Origin: Tyto alba
Taxonomy: Eukaryota; Chordata; Aves; Strigiformes; Tytonidae
Reading direction: 5' to 3'
Assembly: GCF_018691265.1 (NCBI RefSeq)
Contig: NW_024881330.1
Coordinates: 13,288,386-13,352,385 of the forward strand
DNA: 64,000 nucleotides
In this document: positions 11,101 through 23,400 of the stretch, in pieces
Numbering within the stretch: position 1 is the stretch's first letter
How the letters are laid out: each line of letters opens with the position of its first letter
The notes under the pieces: generated by a model
Seen by the model: the letters and a program-made list of their open reading frames with translations, nothing else
Database searches by the model: none
Told to the model about the DNA's origin: nothing
Program-made: the position numbers and the translations under genes

Positions 11101-12838
11101 TATTTAGGACTTCCACTCCAGTTTTCAACCCCTTAAGTTCCTCTCCAAAATGAACATTTGAAAGCTTCAGTCATTCCTGCAGCTTATCACTGTTGGTGAA
11201 TGTCTTAGTAAACTTGTCTGAAAATCTTCTTGTCCTGATAATGCTTGATCAGTCTCTGGTCAACCCATTGCCCTTTTTGTCTGGTCTGGATAAATCTCCA
11301 AATACTGTTCAGAATTCTTGTGGCTGTCTCTGCTTTCTGCAAATTCTCTGTCTCACACAGGTTGACCGGGGATCAGCAGAGTTGGGCAGGAATGCCAGGC
11401 ACCACTAACACTGTAAGAGCCATTTCATAGCTCATACTAGTGCTGCAGTCAGGGTTGGTGAAGGCATTAATTCTGTCAACTCTGATGTAATCCACAAACC
11501 ATGTTTCTCTGTCACACAGAAATCCAGGTGCCTGTCTCTTCAGGGAAGGTGCTGCCCCTTCTTGCAGACAGACAAAGCACCATCCCACTGTCCAGCCATG
11601 CGGGCACACTGCTACCACAAATATCCTCTGCAAAAAATGCAAAGCTCAGCCTCACTTAGTTCTTACCTGTTACCACCTCGGTCCTTTATTATTTCACCTC
11701 ACTAGACTGAAGATTTTCATTGCCTCCGCCATTTAGCCTCAGCTATGGCCCATCAGCTGTAAACAATTCTGTGGTTACCTTTAGAGCAAAGACTCTCTTG
11801 GTGGTCGACAGCAATAATCTCCAGAGTAGTTGTGTTATCAGTCAACAGTTATGCATTGCAGTATGAAGTGTATCTTACCTATTAATATATTACCTGTTAA
11901 CATGATAGTATTTCATCTCCTTTTCACCTTGTGAATTCTCCCCACAGAGAATTCTTTCCCGTGGAGGCCAATTCATTCACTAGATACCAAGAAATGCACC
12001 TACCTCCTTGCCTGAGGTATGCCACCCACAGGAGCATGGTCCTCAGGTCTTCTGCAGGGAGTCAGGCTTGTTGTTTACAAAGCTGAAAAGTACCATGCAA
12101 ACCTTATTTTTGGTTAATTATACAAACTTTTAAACTCCAGAACATAAGCTAAGTCAACCGAATTGATCAGTGGGAGTAGCACATAGTTTTCCTACTGACA
12201 CCCTATTTGCATGTTTAGATAGACCATTTGCATGCACAGCACGATATAGTATGACTCAGTCTGCTGTTTGTTTTAAATCCTTAATGAGCTGCACCTTCCA
12301 GGCTGCTGTATTTCTCTCACAACCAGTAAAAGCAGTAGGATTCCCAGTTTGTATTTGAGCTTATGAGTGCCGTCCAGTGTCACAGATTTCAGAGAAACCC
12401 TACAGTTGCTTTCTCTTCAACTTTAGTATTTCCTTTAATGTCAGTTGGGATGGCCTTACTCCCAAAAATATTATGAAAAAAGTGGGTAGTTCTCAGCTCA
12501 GTGAAGGCTTTGAAGATGCCTTTGAGACAGTATGTTACCACAAAGCATTGAATTCTGGATAAAATTCTTCATGCTCACATTTGATTTTTACATTGCATGT
12601 GTTCAAACACCATAATCAAAGATGGTAATTTATTTTAAAGTGTATTTGGATGGTAGCAAGATCTTTGCAGGGAAGTACTGTCTAGCAAACCATTTAAAAC
12701 CTAGAATTATTACTGCACTTTCAGTAACACAGTGATTTTATTTAGCTTACTGTTTAGATAACCACATAGATTTTCTTTTTTTCCCCCTGAAGTGCTATAA
12801 ATTCATGTGTGTTTGTTTTCTTCATGTAGTTTTATTCT
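8111..12838. other. Intergenic region between FAM91A1 and ANXA13
   Basis: No exon, RNA gene or clear mobile element was recognised. From about 9990 to 10570 the plus strand is strongly T/C-rich, which gives a spurious 110-codon frame at 10147-10479. The remaining short frames lack any family resemblance I can support. Confidence 0.6.
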
Positions 12839-14000
12839 GGGTGCCCTACCTGAGGTCTAAAGCAGGACCTTGGTTGGCTGCTAGGTGCCCACCAAGGTGC
12901 TCTCTCACTCCCTCTCATCAAAAGGACAGGAGGAGAGAATTGTGATAAAGCTTGTGGGTTGAGATAAAGACAGGGAGATTGTTCACCAGTGACTGTCATG
13001 AGCAAAACAGGCTTGACTTAGGGAAATTAATTTACTTAATTGCCAATTAAAAATAGAGTAAAAGAGTGAGAAGCAAAGATAAAACTAAAACCACAGCCGC
13101 CCCACCTTTTTCCCCAGGCTCAACTTCACTCCTTCATTCCCAGCTTTTCTACCTCCTCCCCCGAGTGGTGGAGCGGGACAGGGAAGAGGGGCTGCAGTCA
13201 GTCGATAGCACTGTGCCGCTCCTTCCTCCTCATGTTCTTCCCCTGCTCTAGCACGGATCCCCCACGGGGTCACAAGTCCTGCCAGAAAACCTGCTCCTGA
13301 GCGGGCTCCTCTCTGCAGGCACTGTTCCTGCCAGAAGCCTGCTCCAACACAGGCCCTCCGCCAGCTGCAGCTTCCCTCGGAGCACGTCCACCAGCTCCGG
13401 CGTGGGGCCCTCCCCAGGCTGCGGGTGGGCATCTGCCCCACCGTTCACCTCCCCGGGCTGCGGGTGAGCATCTGCCCCACCGTTCACCTCCCCGGGCTGC
13501 GGGTGGGCATCTGCCCCACCGTTCACCTCCCCGGGCCTCGGGTGGGCATCTGCCCCACCGTTCACCTCCCCGGGCTGCAGGTGGGCATCTGCCCCACCGT
13601 TCACCTCCCCGGGCCGCGGGTGGGCATCTGCCCCACCGTTCACCTCCCCGGGCTGCAGGCACAGCCTGCCTCACCATGGGCTTCACCACAGGCTGCAGGG
13701 GAATCTCCGCTCCAGCACCCGGAGCACCTCCTCCCCCTCCTCCCTCACTGACCTGCGTGTCTGCAAGGGTGTTTCTCTCACATTTCTCTCATTCCTCTCT
13801 CCCAGCTGCTGTGCAATATGTGTTAGCCTTTCATAAATATATTATCACAGAGGCACCACCAGCATGGGTGATGGGGCTCAGCTTTTTCCAGCTGGCCTTG
13901 GCTCTGTTTGGCATGGGGGCAACCCCTTGTCTCTTCTCACAGAGGCCACCCCTGTAACCCCCCCACTACTAAAGCCTTGCCACGTAAACCTAACAAAAGC
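12839..14000. mobile_element. Avian ERV LTR-like interspersed repeat with internal tandem array
   Basis: The block is recognised from memory as a common bird repeat. Landmarks in order are: a GTGCCCACCAAGGTGCTCTC segment, TTGTGGGTTGAGATAAAGACAG, a CCCCAGGCTCAACTTCACTC segment, a GC-rich tandem core with 'TGCTCC..C' and 'GGGCTGC' units, ATATTATCACAGAGGC, and a CAGAGGCCACCCCTGTAACC tail near 13940-13960. It has no internal coding region, so it would be a solo LTR or LTR-derived element. Boundaries are approximate, no target-site duplication was identified and the family name is uncertain. Its 3' edge lies about 480 bp from the ANXA13 start codon. Confidence 0.65.
13414..13674. repeat. 39-bp minisatellite, about six copies
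   Basis: The phrase CCGTTCACCTCCCCGGGC recurs at 13441, 13480, 13519, 13558, 13597 and 13636, exactly 39 bp apart. A diverged partial unit starts near 13414. Units differ by single substitutions (GGGCTGCGGG, GGGCCTCGGG, GGGCTGCAGG, GGGCCGCGGG). Because 39 is a multiple of three, frames stay open on both strands and produce repetitive 13-residue open frames that are not genes. Confidence 0.9.
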
Positions 14001-14159
14001 AGTGAGATTCTGTTTGAAATATTTTGTAAGAGCAGAGGGTTCTTAATGACATATTAAATACCACTAAATGCCCTAAGATCTGATATAGTCTCTTCAGAGG
14101 GGGGATCCTTCCTTCTGAAATGTTAAGAAAGTTCGTGTTGGGCACTACCATAGGTATAC

Positions 14160-14483
14160 GTTTTAAAACATTGTAATAACAATTTGATCAACGAGTATAT
14201 ATAATCTCATGGCTTAGTGAAATACTTATTTTCCTTGGAGAAACTAGCCAGCTCCATGACCCAACAGGATGTGATTTTAGATAGTAGGGATAATAAAGCC
14301 ACCATGTAAAGATGAATATGCCCCACCTTGAAATGACTAAAATTTAAATAATGTCAGAAGTTATTGATTAACCTAGGGTTGGGTAGGATTTAGTTGCTCT
14401 AGTAAAAGTTGACTGTTCTGTCTGAATGCTGGTTTTCTTCAAGAGCAGAAGAGTTGCATCTTCCACACTCAGGCTAAGCAAAA
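14160..14483 (+). promoter_or_regulatory. ANXA13: Putative ANXA13 proximal promoter and 5' UTR
   Basis: This is the sequence between the LTR-like repeat and the ANXA13 start codon. It contains a TATA-like TATATATAA (14196-14204), an ATAATAAAG motif resembling CDX sites (about 14292-14298) and an HNF1-like palindrome (14360-14372). ANXA13 is known mainly from intestinal and renal epithelia, where HNF1 and CDX factors act, so the motif set is plausible. The transcription start is not determinable here, and the motifs are predictions. Confidence 0.45.
14360..14372. promoter_or_regulatory. HNF1-like site upstream of ANXA13
   Basis: GTTATTGATTAAC differs at one base from the HNF1 consensus GTTAATNATTAAC. 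It is 112 bp before the ANXA13 ATG, a normal distance for an HNF1-driven epithelial promoter. Confidence 0.5.
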
Positions 14484-14498
14484 ATGGGCAGTTCACAT
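14484..14498 (+). CDS. ANXA13: ANXA13 coding exon 1 (15 nt)
   Basis: The exon encodes MGSSH. The context AAAAATGG has A at -3 and G at +4, and an in-frame TAA lies at 14475-14477. The donor is CAT|GTAAGT, phase 0. Human exon 1 likewise encodes only five residues (MGNRH). A very large first intron follows. Confidence 0.88.
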
Positions 14499-17400
14499 GT
14501 AAGTAGTTATTTAATTTAGATTGTCAATAATTCAACAATTTCCTGGGTTTATTTTTGTCCTTTTTCACTTTAAATGATATTAATACAGCTGCAAATGAAG
14601 ATTTAACCTCAAAATCTTTAAGTGTGAGTAGGAAACTTGTATGTAGTTGGTAACGTCACTTAATTGCAGTACATGAATAATGAAACTATTACTAAAACAC
14701 AAATTCTGAGTGTCTTAATGCTCACTGTGGCTTAGTTAAAAAGGACAGGACTTTAATTTTGAGAAAAAGAAATTATGCATAGTATGTCATGGGAAAACTA
14801 ATTTTAGTTAGTTTAGCAAATCTGTGTTGGAACATTCTGAATGCTAAAATAATTCCCTAAAGATGTATGAAAAACTTCCTGTCCCAAAGGCCAACACCTT
14901 TAAAATTGGGCTAAGTTTATCACTGAATAGTAGGGACAAGAATAATCTCAAAGCGTGGTGCTCACAGAAAGGCCTGATTAAAATCCAAGTGTCAGGATTT
15001 ACTACATCAAATTACCATATGAGGTTTGACTGAGGCAATTTTGGCTAACATTTGGGTGTTTAATAACAAATACCTAAATCTGTATAAAGATATTTAACCT
15101 CAAAGCAGCCCAATTGTAAAGGTTCGTGTGGTAGTTGTGAATGATAAGTGCTTCTGAAAATTAAGTAGCTTGTGCTGAAGAAGTTGGGAGGTTTTAGCTC
15201 CAATTTTAAAACTAATGGATAAAAGACAGTTTTTATTCAGCAGTGCATCTTCTCCATGAATGAGGAAAACCTGCAGTTTTACAGTATGTATCAATGGAAA
15301 ACAGCTTGTTTGCTGATACAGGCTAATGTTACATTAGTTTCTCTAAGATTTATATTATTTAATTTCCTGGGCTTTTATTTAATTCAAATTCAGCAAGGCC
15401 TTGAGAGGTGTTGAGCATGTGCTGCTTTTGGACCAGATTTCCAGGACATTTTCTTTGCCAGACTGAACAAGAGAGCCCATGCCATTTGTGCAAAGCTCCA
15501 GCCAAGGAACTTTTTGTCTCACTGTGAAAGGGTGGATGGTCCATCCCCTCATCATTTTGTGGCCTGCACGCTTGCATAAGGGGAGAGAAGGGAGCAGTTC
15601 AGGAGCCTGTCTTTGCATAGGAAGCACGGCCGAGAAGGGTCCTGCCCCTCGCGTCCGTGTAAGCACACATCGTAGGATTGTTGACAAGTGTCTCCTGAGG
15701 GTCCTGACCCTGGAGAACCTTTGACTGGACACTGCACTGAATGCAGTGTAGAGCAAGCATATTCAATTTAGCTTTAACCAAGCCACTTGAGGTCTATCTG
15801 TGGCAATAGAGATCACAGCACTGCATCTCAGACAGTTGTACAAGCTTCATGCTCCAGGTAGCCTGGATGTAGGTGCGGTACGCTGGAGTTGGGCTGTAGG
15901 CTTCAGAGGGAAGAGATGTGAGCCTTTGTTGGAAGAGAATCTCGTGATTCAGCCCATGGCTTGCCTGGGAATTACATCATTCTGTGTTTGTCCCTAGGAA
16001 ATTACAGGTAAACTTGGAGAAATGCCTGCATCTGTGTCAGAGAACCACTTCTGGAACAGCCTGAAAATACCCAGTTCTTAACAGAGCTTTTCAGCTGCAG
16101 TTTGTTCTTTCTCCTAATCTCATGTTTTGCAACTGTAGGTTCACGAGTGTCTTATGTACTGTTTTTTAAACCTCCAGAGCAAGTCTTACAGACTCACAGA
16201 GGATATACGGAAACCAACCATAGGGACTACGAGTTTGTCAGCAGATGAGCCAGTAAGCACTTTTTTTATGAAGGATGAAAGGGGCACCATGGTGTTGCAG
16301 CACACGTTGCTGTGGTTTATGGTGGCTGTGGGAGCACTGCAGTGCACAAAGGCGACTCTTTCATGGTCAAGACTGGCACTGGAAACCCCGGATGAAACTG
16401 GGTTGTTTCATTCTGTCGAGTACTGCATCTTTCCAAAACTTTGTCTGCTTTGAGATTTCAGAAGTGAAATTTTTCTGAATAGTCCATATTCTGCTGGGAG
16501 AAATATCAATTTAATTGTCTGCATCAAATGAGGTATTTTATTTGGTTAAAAGGATTTATGTTTTAAAGATTTTTTTTTTAAAGTCATTATTAAATGAAGC
16601 TTTCACTGAAAGCTAAGCTTTGTTTAAAGAAAAGGTTCCATTACATGGATGTTAAAATGGAACTTTTTAGCTATATCGAAATGTTTCATTTTAAAATGAA
16701 GCTTCCATCAAAATTAGTATCTTCCAAAACATGTTAATTTGAACAAAAAATAACACATTTTATGGAAAAAAATGCTTTCAACAAAAAATTTCCAACCAAC
16801 TCTAAGAGTACCTTTCTCTTAGAAACTGAGTTCTCGACTAAGAGCTACACCTGATGCAACATTACAGTTCCAAATCGGCCTATTTCCACATGCTTTTTTC
16901 TCTCTAAACTCAATCCAATCCCTTTTTCTACAATCAAAGTTTTCGACTGCACATCCTTAAAGATTTAAAGTCTCTAATTATTTCCTCTGTTTGCAGTCTT
17001 GTATCAAGCTTATCTGTATTTCTGCTGTCTTCAAAATTACCACAAATAGAATCAATCCACCTGAAAATCTGGGTAGCTGCTCTGCTGTAAGCAAGGTGCT
17101 TTGGGGACATTTTGGGAATAGCAGCAATAGTTTTTATGATATGGTTTGAAAAGTTTGATGGATTTTGACTTATGTGAAGTTGTGTATTTGTTTTTTAACT
17201 TCTGCCTGTCAAGAACCCAAGAAGACTCTTTATGCATTGTTCTGTTGTTCTCTGTGACATTTGTGACTTGAATTCATCTGGGAGGTGGGCAAGTTCTTTC
17301 TTTTTAGTATAAACCACTTTTTGAGATTCTCTGGGACACCCTTGAGTTTCATCTTCTCATTGCAAAGCAGCCCAAACCTTCTGCCAGGGAGGACTCTATA

Positions 17401-20400
17401 ATGTAGGAAGGGGGGTGGCAGGTTGTTGTGGGCCAGATGGTTTGAGAACTGGAAGGTAAAAAAGTTAAGTATAACCTGGAGAATGTATCTGCCTGAGGAG
17501 TCCTGATGGGAATAAGTTCACAAACATCACAAGGACCTCTGTGTTGCCTATGGACATTTCTATCCTTGTAGAAATGTTTCCTTAGTACAAGTATTACTTA
17601 CCACATCGTGATTTTATTGTCTCATCACAGAGCTCAACAACTACTATTTTTTGCTTCCCCTGGCAGACCAATATTCAGTGACAGTTGATTCTTGTTCAGT
17701 TCCTGGCCATAAGCCCACAGTCAGCAGAAGACAGAAATACCTTCTTGTTCAGTCACCAAGACTGGGGAAGGGATGTGGCAGGTTCTTTTCATTTCCATGG
17801 TCCCCTTTTATCCAGGATATTTGCTGTTCCTTTTAGGTCTGAGGCTGTCCTGTGAGTGCAGCTGTGGTAGGTGTTAACAAGCATCTACCCATGAAAAATT
17901 TATGATGGGTTTGTGGCAAAAAAAATATAATAATCTGAAGCATTAAAGGGTCATTATATTTATGTTTTACATAATGTAAACATGATGAACAATTATGTTT
18001 TACAAAAACATTAAAAAATCCAAAATATCTGGACTCTTAACACTGTTCTTTATATACAAAATATTTAGTATATTCTACCAAGTTCTGTTGTTACTATCCA
18101 GAAAAATTACTCCACCTTTATAGTTAGCTGTGAATATTGACTGAAGCAATGGACTGATTACTGCTGCTCTGGGTGACTCAGCTGACCTGGGAGTATCTTG
18201 AGACTTCCTCCACCCTGTGAGGTGGAAAGAAGTTAGACACAGAAACCTCCAAGTTCAGTAGACACAGTTGGTTTGTCAGACACTAAACATGCAATGTCTG
18301 TACAGCAACAGCCCTTCTGTGTGTCTGAATATATAGATGGTGTTTAGATAATGCATCTGGCACAGGAATGTTTTAAAAATAATTAAGGGAGCAAGGGGAG
18401 AGACATGTAATCTTGGGGCTTCCCCGATGGGGTGCAACATCCTTCCAGTTCTCCTTTTAAATAACTGAGGTTTAGAATACATGAAGGAGTCAGCATGATG
18501 TTCCCAAAGATTGTGACCATGTTTTTCAGCTTTGCGTAAGTATACTTAAGTCATATTAGCTTTCATGCTGGCATACACAGGAATTTACTTCCATTCCATC
18601 AATGTTAACTTACCAAAATCATCACAAGTCTTAGTTGAGGTGTGTAAAATTTTTAATAAGACATAAGAACACTTGATCAATCTGTGTATCAGTATGCAAG
18701 TCAGAGATTTGGTATCTCAGCTGAAAAAGAGGCAGAATATGCCAGTTTCCAATGATTTTAGTTATCATTATCCATAATGGCCCATCATACAAAGTGTTTT
18801 CCAACCAGGCATTATGGTCGATAAAAAAAAAGTAGACAAGTCCACAACAAATGGCTTTATTTAATAATTATTCCAGACTTGGAATTCTAGATATGTCCTG
18901 AGTGAATAAAGCCATTTGTTTGTCACTTCTTTGTGGCTTCCATTTGCAAGGTAAGTATTAAAAGGAAGTGATGTGAGGCATGACTCATGACTAAACAAAG
19001 GCATGACATCTCTGGAGGTTTCTAGCATCCTTTCCTGCTTCGGCTTCAGCTGCCACACCGGGGGAGTCAGGTCTCTGGCAGCCCGGTGTCACCTCTGGCA
19101 GCCCCACACAGGTGCCAGGTGCTGTGGCACATCCCAAAGGTGTCTGTATTTGTGCAGGTGAATTAAGCCCTCTAGAAATAAAAGCTGCAATTTTGCAACT
19201 TTGGCATTCCCACTGCATGGTACTCTGGTAGCTAATTGATTTTAAATGTAAACTGCATTAAGAAGTTCCACCAGCCACAAGAGGGTTTGGACACATTAAA
19301 ACCAGACAATGTAAAATTCAGACATGAGACAACACCCTTCAAACATTTTTTCTCTTCATTGTGGACTTCTCTATTGTGGTGATGAGCATGAATAAATTTA
19401 GTGGGTAAAAAAATAGGCACAAGCTATTATAAGATGATATATTAACAGATACTTAGAAACAGGAGGAACATTGTAGGAGGAAGATGGCTTTAATTTTTCA
19501 GTTTAAATAACTGTCAGAGCAATTACTTTAACTGTTGCTGCTTGTTTGTAATAGGAAAAAGTAAATGTGACTAATTTTATTAGGATCTTGTTGTCACTGT
19601 AGTTTTAGTCTCAGATGTAGAAAATAAGGTTATTTGCACCTCTCAGTGTGGAAAGAGTCGCTGACTCATTGCAAAAGCTGTTGATTAATGAAGCCTAATC
19701 TGCATGACTTGCATATATTGTATTATCCGGTATAGAATTCATGTAGAAGTTGTTTTGTTCTTGATAAACTGTCATCAGCAAGCTAGGCTGACAGTGCATG
19801 TTGCTGTCGTACAGCTGTTAGACCTAAAACAGCTGTAAGAATTTGGGAGAGTGACAGCCTGCCTGGCAGATGGCAGCTGGCATTCAGAGATGCTGATACC
19901 ATTCTCTGAGCAGTCAAGGAGGCAGATGGCAATGTTCCAGTTACATACTGTGGTTGACTGAGAAAATTGCTCAGACAAACAAAAATGACAGGTATGTTTT
20001 ACAAAAGAGCAGAGGAAGAAACCTTGCAATCAAAAGGACACATGCAGTCCTTAAGGTAGTGCTTGCCAATTGACATACATCAAAAAGGTGCTTGTCAAAC
20101 CCACCTTTTTATTACCATAGCACAAACCTTGGTGCTTGCTAATACTGCCCCACTGCCAACACGCTGCAGCTGTTCACTTCTGTTTGGTTTTAAGTGTAAG
20201 CACGCACCTACTCTGACCTGTGTGAAAAGCCTTTACATTTCACATAAATTCCTACCTGAATAATTGAGCACAATTATTTGAATTTCACTGGAGAAGAGCT
20301 TGCAGAACATCTTCCTTTGATGCAAGGATGATAGGAAATGGTGAACCCACCATCCACTAATGACCAGATATCCTCACCTCTGAACATCCTTTCCCAGTTA

Positions 20401-23400
20401 GGTAAGACCCAACTTTGCCTACCAGTAATTGCTCTTTGTTTCTTTTGCTTCTACACTATATTAAAGAGCTCTAATATTTGGAAGTTTTTTTCTCATGGAA
20501 GTACCTATACATTGAAATGAAATGGGCTTTATTTGCTTTTTTTCAATAGATGGTCTGAGGCTTTCTGAGCAAGTCACCCTTTTACTGCCCAGGAACATTT
20601 GCAGCCCATGCCAGGCTGGCTGACACAGCCAGAAATGGGGCTGTGCCGGTGTCCCAGGGCCTTGCTGCCACAGAAAGCAGCCACAGATTACTGGGCTCCG
20701 TTGCCAGCTTGCCCCATGGCCCTTGTCCATCCCATGGCAAAGCCAGAGGCTCCAGGTGGAGGGGCAATCCCCGGTCTGCCAGCTCCAAGAGCTCTCCCAC
20801 CCGCAGCTCTGAGATGTGGGGTACGTGTCTCCAGACTCTTTGCCATGTGTGAAGGAGGTATGTTGCTTGTCAGGCAGGCTGAAATGGCTTTTCATCCTCT
20901 TGTTTGATGTTATTCCAGTCTCAACTGCATTTTTAACTGACACAAGTAGGCAGATATATCTTCTATTAGGCATGCATTGGTTTAAAATAAAGTGACAATA
21001 TTATAAAATAATAATACACCTTATATAGGGGTAGAAGGCGGTGACTATTCCTGTTATGCTCATACCTTCTGCTGTGATCCAAAAATTGATTCAGTTCAAA
21101 GGGGCCTAAGATAGTATTAAGTATTGAAAAAAAATATTTATGACTGGAAATGTCTGTCCTAGTAAATCACACCACCGATGAAGTACAAATGTAACATCAT
21201 GTTTTCAGTCTGTCTTTGGAAGTAGATGAGAACCAAAATACAGCAGCCTACTCCCATGTTTGTTCTTGCGTTTTATTCTCAACACACGGAAATGCTTGGA
21301 AATGAGTGATGAGATTTGGGCTGTCACTAAGACTGTCCCTTTGGGTGGGAGTTCAGAGTTTGTTCTCCTAACAGGATGTTATCCAGACAATGTGTGATGT
21401 ACTAGAAGACTAAAACCACAAGATCTAAGACAACATGCCCTTTTCTTCTTTCCTATCCAGTACTGTTAGTCTAGTTAACCTTTTCTAGTTGCATTATAGA
21501 TCATTAAAGGTTTCTGCCAGGATAAATAATTAATCTTGAGTATATGTGTTGATAAAGAATTAATCCTGTAGGTTCTGATTTGCCAAAATCTGTCTTCCAT
21601 GATTGTAGTATATTAGATACAATTTAACTGATGAGATGAACATCCCAGTCCTGTTTATTATGCTAACAGGGTGACTAGATGGTTTGATACATTTATTGGT
21701 AGACGGAGAAAATAAATTTTACTCTACACACAAAAGAGGAATACAGAAAATTGTAGAATTGGAAGGCATCTCGAGGCATCAGGTCACTTATCCATTGCCA
21801 AGATCAGGGCTGCTCAAACCAGTCCTGACAGCTCTAGCAGTGCTGAGCTGGAGGAGAACTGGTTCATTAGTTGGAGATGAGGCTTCCCGAAGGCCTTTGA
21901 ACTGGTAACTCAGTGGCTGTGCACAGTGAGTACTGAGAAATTTCAACAGGTTCTGCAGTTTCCAATCTGTGATGGGTTTTCCATTGTTTTGGCTTGTCTT
22001 TTTCTGGCATTCCTGTGCTCACCTTTGGTATAGCACCAAATGGATTGTTTGGGGCTTGGCTTCCTGAAGAAACAGGATGCATGACACTGCAGTATGTATG
22101 TATCTGTTACCCTAGCTAAAAATATTCGAACCCACTGGTCAATTTTTAGATTATCAGCAGGGTGTTAGTCTCAAAGGTAGGTGCCTGTTGCGTTTCTTGA
22201 AAATCCTGAGAAGAGAGACTGTATTAGAAATCCCCTGAACAAAAGACTGAGACATGAGCTCAGCCTTTATAAGACAGCACACAGTGGTGTGAGAATTCAT
22301 ATAGTGATGGGCAATTATGCCTGTGTCCATCACATGAATTGCTTCAGCTGTAGTAGGCAGTAGAGGCACCAAAATAAGCCAGACAGGAGATGCAAATCCG
22401 TTGGAAACCAGGCAAAGAAGTTTCCGGTGCTCATCTGCTTGGTAGAAAGGAAAGTTCAGATTGTTGCATATGGAACTGGTTTATGTCATTCTTTTGAAAA
22501 CCTTGGTTTTCTCCAATGTATTTTTGTGAACATCATTAAATATATGTGAAGGATAAGAAAACTATAGATGTGGCATGATTCTGTTGCCAACCTCCAGTAA
22601 CCATTGGTGATGCCCTCGGGTATGTGAGACATCCTCACTGGGTTGACAGATGCAGGTCCTGCAGGAGACCACTCATTACTGAGACAGCAGGCAGCTTACC
22701 TTGGGGCATCTCTAATGACACAGATGCCTACATATACACAACTGAATACTGCCCTAAATTTTATTCCAGTCCCCACTCTTGTGCAGGAGTCAGTGCTGTA
22801 AAGAGCATGGCAGGGTCAGTCTGCCCTTTCTAGGTGCTGCCATTTTGAGATTTAATTTTTATTTCTGTTAAGCCAAAGGAAAATTAGAACAGCAACCAAA
22901 GAAAAGCTTGAAATTAGACATCCACTAAATAAAGCACATAAAATGGACTTGTCAAAAATGAAGACTTGGCTTGGCACTCAACATCCCTGGATCAATCCAG
23001 CCCTTTTTAGACCTCTGCCCATAGCTGTTAGACCTGCATCTCAACTGCTCCGATCAGCAGCCACATTCCTGCTGGCTCTTCTAGCGATTTGCTTCTAAGG
23101 GTCTATGTCTACATTTATCCATGTACATTATCAGCATCGATCTGTGTTAGAGCTGCAGTGGGTGAGTGCTGTCAGCAGCATCCCGAGCAGCTCTCTTTCT
23201 ATTGTTTTGACAGTACTCTTCCATAAACCTCTGTTCTGAGCATGGTTGTGGCATCTGCTTGTGATGATGGAAATGGAAAAGTAGGTGTGATTGCTCAGCT
23301 GTATTATCAGCTATTTTCAGGTAGGGGACATTGTCTCTCTTTTGCAATGCAAGAAGCTACCTGGAATACTCATGGTAATGTTTCTTCTATTCCTGTCTAC

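Noticed and set aside
11373..11642. Minus-strand frame of 89 codons containing TWFVDYIRV, vaguely like a PLAT domain strand
   Set aside because: Only a few residues resemble the motif, there is no extended domain, splice context or neighbouring exon, and the length is within chance.
13248..13751. Repetitive open frames on both strands (NGGADAHP and GICPTVHLPG units), at first sight a repeat protein or CRISPR-like array
   Set aside because: They are shadows of the 39-bp minisatellite. The unit length is a multiple of three, the copies are directly adjacent with no unique spacers, and the block lies in an LTR-like repeat.
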